From positions 1 through 6,384 of the forward strand of contig CAIYPH010000132.1 in assembly GCA_903928045.1 (NCBI GenBank): a stretch of 6,384 nucleotides of DNA. The letters run 5' to 3'. This DNA is from an uncultured Rhodospirillales bacterium. GTDB lineage: Bacteria > Pseudomonadota > Alphaproteobacteria > Acetobacterales > Acetobacteraceae. The position numbers and the translations under genes were made by a program. The notes below the pieces were generated by a model. It was not told where the DNA came from. It was given only the letters and a program-made list of their open reading frames with translations, and did no database searches. The number at the start of each line of letters is the position of its first letter. The stretch's first letter is position 1. Shown here one piece after another: positions 1 through 6,124 of this stretch.

Positions 1-282
1 CCGGTGCAGATGAAGATGTTCCTCACCCGCATGGGCGAAGGCACCCGCATGGTGATCGCCGGCGATCTCAGCCAGATCGACCTGCCATCGGGCGTGCGCT
101 CCGGCCTACGTGATGCGCTCGATACCGTCGAGGGCCTGCCCGGCATCGGCGTCTGCCGCTTTGATAAGCGCGATGTGGTGCGCCATCCCTTGGTGGCCCG
201 CATCGTCGATGCCTACGAGCAGCGCACCGAGGCGGAGAAGGAGACGGCTCGGCGCGGCCGGCATGAGGGGCCCGCCGGCTGA
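1..282 (+). CDS. phoH: PhoH-like ATPase (YbeZ type), C-terminal part
   Basis: This is the last 93 codons of a PhoH/YbeZ family protein; the N-terminus and both Walker motifs lie upstream of the window. The visible part starts with [12 protein letters not shown], then [13 protein letters not shown], and later [16 protein letters not shown]. These three blocks are the conserved C-terminal landmarks of the family. The family is a cytoplasmic P-loop NTPase, thought to act in RNA metabolism together with the endoribonuclease YbeY. The usual threonine before GD in the second block is alanine here, a mild change. The tail after DAYE is a charged, poorly conserved stretch. The stop codon overlaps the first candidate ATG of ybeY (TGATG), so the two genes are probably co-translated. 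The family assignment is firm; the cellular role is known only from homologues. Confidence 0.93.
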   Translation, partial: PVQMKMFLTRMGEGTRMVIAGDLSQIDLPSGVRSGLRDALDTVEGLPGIGVCRFDKRDVVRHPLVARIVDAYEQRTEAEKETARRGRHEGPAG

Positions 283-737
283 TGGACCCTTCCTCCAGTC
301 GCGGCCCCGCTTCGGCGGGGCTCCTGATGATCGTCGCCGACCCGGCCTGGCACCGGCTGATTACGTCTCCCGAGCGGATCGTTCAACGCGTTGCCCGGGC
401 AATGGGGCTGCGGGCGACGGTGGTGCTGACCTCGGATCGCGAGGTCAAGCACCTCAACGCCCGCCATCGCGGCCGCAACAAGCCGACCAACGTGCTGACC
501 TTCGACGCCACGCCGCACAGCCCCGGCGAAATCGTCCTCGCCGCCGGGGTGGTCGCGCGCGAGGCCGAGGCGGCGGGCAAGCGGGTGGGTGACCATCTCG
601 CCCATCTGATCGCCCATGGCGCGCTGCACCTTGCCGGGCATGACCATGCCGAGGCGGGCGAGGCGCGGCGGATGGAGATGGCGGAGGCGCGCATTCTGGG
701 GCGGCTTGGCCTGCCCAATCCGTGGCGGCGCGGATGA
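282..737 (+). CDS. ybeY: Endoribonuclease YbeY (rRNA maturation factor)
   Basis: YbeY is a zinc-dependent single-strand endoribonuclease needed for 16S rRNA 3'-end maturation and ribosome quality control in the cytoplasm. The diagnostic metal site [11 protein letters not shown] is at residues 112-122, giving ligands H112, H116 and H122. The conserved block [18 protein letters not shown] (58-75) contains the usual arginine (R63) and PTNVL, and [10 protein letters not shown] (82-91) follows. Length is 151 residues from the ATG at 282, which overlaps the phoH stop. A second ATG at 327 would give 136 residues and begin MIVADPAW, closer to how many family members start. The 15 extra residues are low-complexity and are partly encoded by a strong UUCG hairpin, so the start is open. 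Order phoH-ybeY-corC is the classic neighbourhood. Confidence 0.95.
   Translation: MDPSSSRGPASAGLLMIVADPAWHRLITSPERIVQRVARAMGLRATVVLTSDREVKHLNARHRGRNKPTNVLTFDATPHSPGEIVLAAGVVAREAEAAGKRVGDHLAHLIAHGALHLAGHDHAEAGEARRMEMAEARILGRLGLPNPWRRG
304..321 (+). promoter_or_regulatory. UUCG tetraloop hairpin at the ybeY 5' end
   Basis: GCCCCGC, the loop TTCG, then GCGGGGC form a perfect 7-bp GC stem closed by C-G around a UUCG loop, one of the most stable RNA hairpins known. It lies between the two candidate ybeY starts, 22 bases after ATG 282 and 5 bases before ATG 327. There is no T-run after it, so it is not a standard intrinsic terminator. Its GGGG strand could serve as, or hide, a Shine-Dalgarno sequence for ATG 327. 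A role in phoH mRNA 3'-end stability or in tuning ybeY translation is inference. Confidence 0.5.
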
Positions 738-742
738 TGAAG

Positions 743-877
743 GGAAGCAAGCGCTTCTTTTTGAAAAAAGAAGCAAAAACTTTCTATCCATTTGCTCCGG
801 AGCCGACCCGGGAAGCCGCGCAGCCAACGGATAAAAGTTTTTTGGTTCTTTTTTTCAAAAAAGAACCGCTTGCTTTC
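743..877. repeat. Paired-hairpin intergenic repeat, copy 1
   Basis: This element fills nearly all of the gap between ybeY and corC. Two arms (743-794 and 825-877) are imperfect inverted repeats of each other around a GC-rich core (795-824). Each arm also holds its own AT-rich hairpin: GCTTCTTTTT with AAAAAGAAGC (753-774), and GGTTCTTTTTT with AAAAAAGAACC (844-867). The second pair of each stem is C-G in the left hairpin and G-C in the right one, so both local stems stay perfect while the arm-to-arm pairing loses two pairs. The core resembles that of copy 2 at 2690-2816 without gaps. The AT-rich composition contrasts sharply with the surrounding coding DNA. It could act as a terminator, an mRNA-end stabiliser or a mobile REP-like unit; none of these is shown. 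Confidence 0.85.
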
Positions 878-891
878 TATGGGCGCCACTC

Positions 892-1764
892 ATGAGCGGC
901 CGCGCTGGCCTGATCGCCCGCCTCCGCGGCCGCCTGCTCCGCCGCACCGCGGAGCCCAGTGTGCGCGAATCGATCGCCGAGCTGGTCGAGGAGGCCGCCG
1001 CCGAGGCCGCCACTGCTGGCGGCGCCCCGGAGCTTGACCGGCAGGAACGCGCGCTGATCGCCAATGTGCTGCGCCTCAGGGGCACCACCGCGGATGACGT
1101 GATGCTGCCACGGCCGGATATCGTGGCGATCTCGGTCGATGCCACGCTCGACGAGACGGTGGCGTTGTTCCAGCGCGAGGGCCATTCCCGCCTGCCGGTG
1201 TTCCGCGAGGAGCTGGACGATATCGTCGGCATGGTCCACCTCAAGGACGTGTTTGCCTTCGTCGGCCGCGCCACCGAGTTCAAGCTGGAGGCCATTCTGC
1301 GCAAGCCGCTGCTGGTGGCGCCGCAGATCCCGGTGCTCGACCTGCTGCTGCAAATGCGCCAGGCCCGCATGCACCTCGCCCTCGTGGTCGATGAATACGG
1401 CGGGATCGACGGGCTGGTGACCATCGAGGACCTGGTGGAGGAGATCGTCGGCGATATTTCCGACGAGCATGACGACGTGCCGGCCCCCCAGGCGACCGAG
1501 CGCGGCGACGGATCGCTCGATCTCGATGCCCGCCTGCCGGTGGGGGAGTTCGAGGAGCGGATGGGGGCGGTATTGTCGGAGGACGAGCGCGAGGCGGATA
1601 TCGACACCGTCGGCGGGCTGGTGTTCACGCTCGCCGGGCGGGTGCCGGCGCGCGGCGAGGTGATCGGCCATCCCTCGGGCATCGAGTTTCGCATCCTCGA
1701 AGCCGATGCGCGCCGGATCCGCCGCCTGCGCGTCCGCCGGCCGCCGGCCGAGGCCGTGGGGTGA
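892..1764 (+). CDS. corC: CorC/HlyC family CBS-domain protein (YbeX)
   Basis: This 290-residue soluble member of the CorC/HlyC family has two CBS domains, about residues 67-122 (DVMLPRPDIVAI to MVHLKDVF) and 135-190 (ILRKPLLVAPQIPVL to TIEDLVEEIVGDI). A C-terminal CorC_HlyC transporter-associated domain follows at about 205-283, with DTVGGLVFTLAGRVP (238-252). LALVVDEYGGIDGLVTIEDL (162-181) is a hallmark of the family. There is no DUF21 membrane domain, as expected for YbeX. CBS pairs bind adenosine nucleotides; homologues are linked to Mg/Co homeostasis and, in Escherichia coli, to ribosome-related functions. The start is the first in-frame ATG, but no clear Shine-Dalgarno precedes it, because the repeat ends only 14 bases upstream. 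The stop overlaps the next gene by GTGA. Confidence 0.93.
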   Translation: MSGRAGLIARLRGRLLRRTAEPSVRESIAELVEEAAAEAATAGGAPELDRQERALIANVLRLRGTTADDVMLPRPDIVAISVDATLDETVALFQREGHSRLPVFREELDDIVGMVHLKDVFAFVGRATEFKLEAILRKPLLVAPQIPVLDLLLQMRQARMHLALVVDEYGGIDGLVTIEDLVEEIVGDISDEHDDVPAPQATERGDGSLDLDARLPVGEFEERMGAVLSEDEREADIDTVGGLVFTLAGRVPARGEVIGHPSGIEFRILEADARRIRRLRVRRPPAEAVG

Positions 1765-2675
1765 GGGCCTGGCTGCTGCTCGCGCTGCTGGTGCTGGCCG
1801 GCTGCGCCGCGCCGCATGACGATTTCGACTTCGAGACCTGCGGCGTGCGGCCGCGCCTGGTCATCCCCATCGAGATGCGCGGCGCCACGCCGCTGATTCG
1901 GGCGACCATCAAGGGGCAGAGCGCGACCTTCGTGCTCGACACCGGCGCGGTGGCGGTGGCGCTTACCCAACCGGCGTTGCGCCGCCTGGGGCTCGCGATC
2001 GATCCGCGCACCATCAACACCGTCACCGGCGTGGGCGGTACCTCGCAGACGGTGGCGGGGCGGCTGGAGGGGTTCCGCATCGGTGATCTCGAGGTGCCCG
2101 ACCACAAGGTGCTGGTGTTGCCGCCCGGCAGCGCGCTGAGCGCGAGCGGGGTCGACGGGTTGTTCGGCGTCTCGGTGCTGTCCGTCTTCGAGGTCGAGCT
2201 CGATCTGCCGCACCGGCAGGTCACGCTGTTTGCCGGCCATCTCTGCCCCGACACGGTGGCGCCCGCCTGGGCCGCCCGCGCGGTGGTGCTGGACGCCAGC
2301 CGCTCCGAACGCGGCCGCTTCGTGGTGCCGGTGGTGCTCGACGGCAAGTTGCTCAACGCCCTGATCGACACCGGCGCCGGCCGCAGCTTCGTCGCCCGTG
2401 ACGCTGCCGCTGCGATCGGGGTAACGCCCGAGATTTTGGCCCGTGATCCCCAGCTGCAGCTCTCCGGCGCCGGCCCGCAGGCCGCCACGGTCGCGGTGCA
2501 CCGCTTCGGCGCGGTCAGCATCGCCGGGCGCTCCTACCCTGGGCCGCTGTTTCAGGTCGGCGAACGGGTGGAGCGAGGCATCGACATGATCCTCGGGGCG
2601 GATTATCTGGCGGGGCGGCGTGTGTGGCTGTCGTATGCGCGGCGGCGGGTGTTCATCGAGGACGTCTCACCCTGA
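1761..2675 (+). CDS. Lipoprotein with two retropepsin-like aspartic protease domains
   Basis: The protein is 304 residues. A short hydrophobic leader ends in a lipobox, LAGC (12-15), so it is predicted to be lipidated at C15 and face the periplasm. Two copies of a retropepsin-like fold follow. The first has FVLDTGA (58-63... active D60) and closes with GLFGVSVLSVFEVELDL (133-149). The second has ALIDTGA (200-206, active D203) and closes with MILGADYLAGRRVWLS (276-291). Both halves keep the order of a beta strand with xxG, the DTG motif, a GxG turn, and a hydrophobic-Gly strand. This looks like an internal duplication that brings both catalytic aspartates into one chain, as in pepsin. It starts with GTG overlapping the corC stop (GTGA), so it is co-translated. 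Peptidase activity and targets are not known; the family assignment comes from the motifs. Confidence 0.85.
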   Translation: MRAWLLLALLVLAGCAAPHDDFDFETCGVRPRLVIPIEMRGATPLIRATIKGQSATFVLDTGAVAVALTQPALRRLGLAIDPRTINTVTGVGGTSQTVAGRLEGFRIGDLEVPDHKVLVLPPGSALSASGVDGLFGVSVLSVFEVELDLPHRQVTLFAGHLCPDTVAPAWAARAVVLDASRSERGRFVVPVVLDGKLLNALIDTGAGRSFVARDAAAAIGVTPEILARDPQLQLSGAGPQAATVAVHRFGAVSIAGRSYPGPLFQVGERVERGIDMILGADYLAGRRVWLSYARRRVFIEDVSP

Positions 2676-2689
2676 GGGGGGAGAAGGAA

Positions 2690-2816
2690 GAAAGGTGTTC
2701 TTTTTTGATAAAAAGAACCAAAAAACTTTTGCCCGTTTGTCGCGGAGCTTCCCGGGGAAGCCGTGAAGCAGGCGGATAAGAAGTTTTTGCTTCTTTTTAA
2801 AAAAATACGCGCTTTC
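2690..2816. repeat. Paired-hairpin intergenic repeat, copy 2
   Basis: This is a second copy of the element at 743-877, starting 14 bases after the protease stop codon. Left arm about 2690-2739, core 2740-2770, right arm 2771-2816. The left arm has a hairpin GTTCTTTTT with AAAAAGAAC (2697-2718). The right arm starts GCTTCTTTTT (2789-2798), but its partner strand carries two substitutions, so this hairpin is decayed. The core aligns directly, without gaps, with copy 1 (shared CGGAGC, GGGAAGCCG and CGGATAA) and here also forms GCTTCCC-G-GGGAAGC (2748-2762). Relative to copy 1 the arm types are swapped: the left arm is GTTC-type and the right arm CTTC-type. It separates the corC-protease pair from the transport operon and may end transcription between them, which is inference. 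Confidence 0.82.
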
Positions 2817-2859
2817 GTCCTCATTTGGGTTTGCTAGACCCCCGGGCGCCGGGACATGG

Positions 2860-2866
2860 AAAAGGA
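2860..2866 (+). promoter_or_regulatory. Ribosome binding site that favours a TTG start for the CDF gene
   Basis: AAAAGGA lies 6 bases before TTG 2873. It is the best Shine-Dalgarno match in this leader and sets the start of the CDF gene there rather than at the in-frame TTG at 2825, which lies just after the repeat and lacks such a site. The same bases fall inside a six-codon frame, ATG 2856 to TGA 2876, that overlaps the TTG start. Confidence 0.6.
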
Positions 2867-2872
2867 ATTGGG

Positions 2873-3760
2873 TTGACGCAGGCGAAGGATTTCGCGGCCG
2901 GCAGCATCGCGCTTGGCGCGATCGTGTTGGCGCTGAAGCTGGCGGCCTGGTGGGTCACCGGCTCGGCCGCGCTGTTTTCGGACGCCGCGGAGACCGTGGT
3001 CAACGTCGCCGCCTCGGTGATCGCCTGGCTGGCGCTCCGCCTGGCCGCCAAGCCGGCCGACGCGAACCATCCCTATGGCCATGACAAGGCTGAATTTTTC
3101 GCCGCCGTTATCGAGGGTGTGCTGATCGTGGTCGCCGCGCTGGTGATCCTGCAGCACGCGTGGAACACCGTTCGCGCGCCCGCGCCGATCGAGGCGCCGC
3201 TGGTTGGCATGGCGCTCAACGCGGCCTCGACGGTGCTGAATCTCGGCTGGGCGCTGCTCCTGTTCCGCAAGGCCCGCGCATTCCGCTCCGCCGCGCTGAA
3301 GGCCGACGCGCAGCATCTGGTGGCGGATGTCGTGACCTCGATCGGCGTGCTCATCGGTGTCGTGCTGGTCGTCACCACTGGAATCGCGTGGCTGGACCCG
3401 GCGGTGGCGGCGGCGACGGCGATCTACATCATTGTCTCCGGCAGCTTCCTCATCCGTGACTCCGTCGGCGGGCTGATGGATGCCGCCCCGGCGGCGGAGA
3501 TCGTTGGGCGCATCCGCGATATCGTCGGCCAGCATGCCGCGGGCGCCATCGAGGCGCATGATTTGCGCACCCGCCATGCCGGGCGGCTGACCTTCCTCGA
3601 ATTCCATCTCGTGGTGCCCGGCGCCATGTCGGTTTCCGCCGCGCACGAGATCTGCGATCGCATCGAGGCGGCGCTGAAGGCGGAGATGGAGGGGCTGATG
3701 ATCACCATCCATGTCGAGCCCGAGGGCAAGGCCAAGCATCACGGCGTGCTGGTGCTGTGA
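2873..3760 (+). CDS. Cation diffusion facilitator (CDF) family metal exporter
   Basis: From TTG 2873 the protein has 295 residues, the usual CDF size. CDF proteins are inner-membrane antiporters that expel divalent metals such as Zn, Fe, Co or Mn in exchange for protons. Several membrane segments are visible before residue 195. HPYGHDKAE (66-74) is the classic loop after TM2. TM5 keeps the metal-site pattern HxxxD (H148, D152). The matching TM2 site reads ExxxN (E40, N44) where many family members have H/DxxxD. The cytoplasmic C-terminal domain has AHDLRTRHAG (228-237) plus H245, H258, H280 and E282, which match by position the zinc ligands recalled for YiiP/FieF. Its stop overlaps the next gene by GTGA, placing a pump at the head of an importer operon. 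The metal cannot be assigned. Confidence 0.92.
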   Translation: MTQAKDFAAGSIALGAIVLALKLAAWWVTGSAALFSDAAETVVNVAASVIAWLALRLAAKPADANHPYGHDKAEFFAAVIEGVLIVVAALVILQHAWNTVRAPAPIEAPLVGMALNAASTVLNLGWALLLFRKARAFRSAALKADAQHLVADVVTSIGVLIGVVLVVTTGIAWLDPAVAAATAIYIIVSGSFLIRDSVGGLMDAAPAAEIVGRIRDIVGQHAAGAIEAHDLRTRHAGRLTFLEFHLVVPGAMSVSAAHEICDRIEAALKAEMEGLMITIHVEPEGKAKHHGVLVL

Positions 3761-4518
3761 GGCGGCTGGCGGCGGCGCTGCTGTTGCTGGCGATGCCGGC
3801 GCTCGCGGCGCCGCGGCGGGTGGTGTCGCTCAACCTGTGCACCGACCAGCTGCTGGTGCTGCTCGCGCCGGACCGCGCGGTGGCGCTGAGCCCGCTGGCG
3901 CGTGACCCGGCGCTTTCAGTGGTGGCCCAGGCCGCCGCCGCGCTCCCCTGGGTGCGGCCGGATGCCGAGGCGGTGCTTGGTCTGGCACCTGACCTGGTGC
4001 TCGCCGGCCCCTTCGGCGCGCAAACCACGCTTGCCGCCCTCGCGCGGCGCGGCGTGGCGTTCGAGCGCACCGCGATGCCGGAGGATTTCCCCGCCATCCG
4101 CGCCGAAACCCGCCGCTTCGCCGCCCTGCTCGGCGCCGAGGCGGAAGGCGAGCGGCTGATCGCCGGGATGGACCGCGTGCTCGTTGGCGTTCCGCCCCGC
4201 ACCATGCTGCGCGCTTTGCCGCTGGAGGCGCGCGGCTACACCGCCGGCCAAGGCTCGCTCGCCGATGCGGTGCTCACCGCGGCCGGCTTCGCCAATGCGG
4301 CCAGCGGCGGGCGCCTGCCGATCGAGGCTATCGCCGCCCACCCGCCGGACCTGCTGGTCACCGCCGCGGCGCCTGACTTCCCTTCGCTGGCGACCGACCT
4401 GCTGCGCCATCCCGCCTTGGCCGGCATTCCGCGCGCCACCTGGCCGCCCGCCTTGCTTGCCTGTGGCGGGCCCTGGACGGCTCAGGCCGTCGCGCTGCTT
4501 GCGGAGCGGGGCGGGTGA
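3757..4518 (+). CDS. Periplasmic binding protein of a BtuF/FecB-type ABC importer
   Basis: The protein has 253 residues with a Sec signal peptide (RR then a hydrophobic stretch, likely cleaved after PALA near residue 17-18). It is exported to the periplasm, where it would deliver substrate to the permease encoded next. The mature start RVVSLNLCTDQLLVLL (21-36) and the following PDLVLAG (78-84) are typical of class III (helical backbone) binding proteins of the cobalamin/siderophore type. GQGSLADAVLTAAGFANAA (164-182) and IEAIAAHPPDLLV (189-201) are the matching C-lobe blocks. It starts with GTG overlapping the CDF stop and its own stop overlaps the permease start. A cobalamin (BtuF-like) or ferric-chelate substrate are both possible; residues that settle this cannot be read reliably. 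Confidence 0.88.
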   Translation: MRRLAAALLLLAMPALAAPRRVVSLNLCTDQLLVLLAPDRAVALSPLARDPALSVVAQAAAALPWVRPDAEAVLGLAPDLVLAGPFGAQTTLAALARRGVAFERTAMPEDFPAIRAETRRFAALLGAEAEGERLIAGMDRVLVGVPPRTMLRALPLEARGYTAGQGSLADAVLTAAGFANAASGGRLPIEAIAAHPPDLLVTAAAPDFPSLATDLLRHPALAGIPRATWPPALLACGGPWTAQAVALLAERGG

Positions 4519-5453
4519 AGCGCGGCTTGCTTGCGTTGCTCGCCGTGCTCACCCTCCTGGGCCTGCTGACCGGCGCCGCCGGATTCGGCTGGCCGGACCG
4601 GCTGGTGCTGCTCGAACTGCGCCTTCCCCGCACCCTGCTCGCTTTGCTGGTCGGCGGGGGCTACGGGCTCTCCGGCGCGGTGCTGCAAGGCGCGCTGCGC
4701 AATCCGCTGGCTGACCCTGGCCTGCTCGGGATTGGCGGCTGCGCCGGGCTCGGCGCGGTGGTGGCGTTCTACTGGGGGATTGCGGCGCTGTTTCCGCCGG
4801 CGCTGCCGCTGGCGGGCATGGCCGGGGCGGCGATCGGCTGTGTCGTGCTGCTCGCGCTGGCCGGGCGGGCGGCCAGCGGGGCCTCGCTGATCCTGGCGGG
4901 GGTCGCGGTTTCGGCGATCGCGGCGGCGCTGTTGGCCTTCGCGCTGACGCTGGCGCCCAACCCCTATGCGCTGGCGGAAATCACCTTCTGGCTGATGGGC
5001 GGGCTGGAGGATCGCAGCCTGCTGCATCTCTGGCTCGCCGCCCCGCCGATCCTGCTTGGCGCGGCCGTGCTGCTGCGGCTCGGGCGGGGGCTCGATGCGT
5101 TGTCCCTCGGCGAGGAGGTGGCCGCCAGTCTCGGCCATCCCGCCGGGGGCACCCTGCGCGCCGCCGCCGCGGGGATCACGCTGATCGCCGGTGCCGGCGC
5201 CGCGGTGGCCGGCGGAATCGGCTTCGTCGGGCTGATCGTGCCGCATCTGCTGCGCCCCGTGCTCGGCGAGCGGCCGGGCGGCTTGCTACCCGCCGCCGCC
5301 CTGGCCGGCGCCGCCCTGCTGCTGGCCGCCGACCTGCTGGCGCGCACCCTGCCGCTGCTGTTGCCGCTCACGCAGGAGCCGCCGCTCGGCGTGCTGACGG
5401 CGATGCTGGGGGCGCCGCTGCTGATCCGCATCGCCCGACGGATGCACGCATGA
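4515..5453 (+). CDS. FecCD/BtuC-type ABC transporter permease
   Basis: This inner-membrane permease of the FecCD family has 312 residues, slightly short of the usual 320-350, and is almost wholly hydrophobic with many predicted membrane helices. Hallmarks are ELRLPRTLLALLVGGG (34-49), GAVLQGALRNPLADPGLLGI (54-73), FWLMGGL (158-164) and GIGFVGLIVPHLLRPVLG (234-251). The C-terminal PPLGVLTAMLGAPLLIRI (289-306) is also typical. LSLGEEVAASLGH (196-208) is the cytoplasmic segment before the coupling region that contacts the ATPase. BtuC-like permeases work as homodimers, and only one permease gene is seen here. The GTG start overlaps the binding-protein stop (GTGA) and its stop overlaps the ATPase start (ATGA). 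The substrate is a metal chelate or cobalamin by family. Confidence 0.94.
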   Translation: MKRGLLALLAVLTLLGLLTGAAGFGWPDRLVLLELRLPRTLLALLVGGGYGLSGAVLQGALRNPLADPGLLGIGGCAGLGAVVAFYWGIAALFPPALPLAGMAGAAIGCVVLLALAGRAASGASLILAGVAVSAIAAALLAFALTLAPNPYALAEITFWLMGGLEDRSLLHLWLAAPPILLGAAVLLRLGRGLDALSLGEEVAASLGHPAGGTLRAAAAGITLIAGAGAAVAGGIGFVGLIVPHLLRPVLGERPGGLLPAAALAGAALLLAADLLARTLPLLLPLTQEPPLGVLTAMLGAPLLIRIARRMHA

Positions 5454-6124
5454 TCCGCTTCGCCGCCGCCGAACTCGCGCTCGCCGGGCGGCCCGTGCTG
5501 CGCGATGTCGCGCTCGATATCGCGCCCGGGGAATGCGTTGCCGTCTGCGGGCCGAACGGCGCCGGTAAATCCACCCTGCTGCGTGCCTTGGCCGGGCTGC
5601 TGCCCGGCAACGCGCCGGCCGACCCGCGCCGCCTCGCCTATATGCCGCAGGGCGCCCGCTCCGCCTGGGGCCTGACGGTGGAGGAAGTCACCGCCCTCGG
5701 CCGCATCCCGCATGGCGACCGGGACCGCGTGGCCATCGAGGCCGCGATGGCGCGCTGCGGGGTCATCCATCTGCGCGGCGAGCGGATCGACCGCATCTCC
5801 GGCGGCCAGGCCCGCCGCGCCATGCTGGCCCGGGTCTTCGCCACCGCCCCGGCGGTGTTCCTGCTCGACGAACCCACCGCCGACCTCGACCCCGCGGCGG
5901 CGCACGAGATCATGGCGATGCTGCGCGAAACCGCCGCCGCCGGGCGCGTCGTGGTCGTCGCCCTGCACGCGCTCGATCTCGCGTTGCGCTATGCCACCCG
6001 CATGCTGGTGGTCGCCGAAGGGCGCATTGCCGCCGACGCCACGCCCCAGACGGCCTTGCCCGCGGCTGCCCGCGCCTTCGGAATGCGGCTTGCGCCCGCG
6101 ACAGGCTGGCAGTTGCAGCCGTGA
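5450..6124 (+). CDS. FecE/BtuD-type ABC transporter ATPase, compact form
   Basis: This is the ATP-hydrolysing subunit that powers the permease from the cytoplasmic side. Walker A is GPNGAGKST (34-42), the Q-loop is YMPQG (Q67), the signature is ISGGQARRAMLARV (116-129), Walker B plus catalytic Glu is VFLLDEPTADLD (136-147, E141), and the switch histidine is H173. At 224 residues it is short. The distance from the Walker A lysine to the Q-loop glutamine is 27 residues, against about 41 in E. coli BtuD as I recall it, so the beta-hairpin region after Walker A is reduced. All catalytic residues are present, so it should be active. The ATG overlaps the permease stop (ATGA); its stop overlaps the next GTG. 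Confidence 0.95.
   Translation: MIRFAAAELALAGRPVLRDVALDIAPGECVAVCGPNGAGKSTLLRALAGLLPGNAPADPRRLAYMPQGARSAWGLTVEEVTALGRIPHGDRDRVAIEAAMARCGVIHLRGERIDRISGGQARRAMLARVFATAPAVFLLDEPTADLDPAAAHEIMAMLRETAAAGRVVVVALHALDLALRYATRMLVVAEGRIAADATPQTALPAAARAFGMRLAPATGWQLQP

Noticed and set aside
743..877. CRISPR array or insertion sequence as explanation of the repeat
   Set aside because: There are only two copies, about 1.9 kb apart, with no regular spacers, no transposase and no visible target-site duplication.
855..2501. 548-codon open frame on the minus strand across corC and the protease gene
   Set aside because: It is antisense to two genes with clear family motifs, has a His/Arg/Ala-rich translation with no recognisable domain, and arises from high GC content that removes stop codons.
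2671..2690. Intrinsic terminator right after the protease stop
   Set aside because: CCCTGAGGG is too short a stem and no T-run follows; the repeat just downstream is the better candidate for any termination.
2834..3742. 302-codon minus-strand open frame opposite the CDF gene
   Set aside because: The translation is rich in Arg, Gly, His and Asp without domain signals, and the plus strand encodes a complete CDF protein.
3700..3760. Cobalamin riboswitch ahead of the binding-protein gene
   Set aside because: The gene starts inside the end of the CDF gene, so there is no untranslated leader; nor does the 2676-2872 gap have room or motifs for one besides the repeat.
4482..5968. Long minus-strand open frames opposite the permease and ATPase genes
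   Set aside because: Compositional shadows of GC-rich genes; sequences are Gln/Arg/Gly-rich low complexity and lack start signals.
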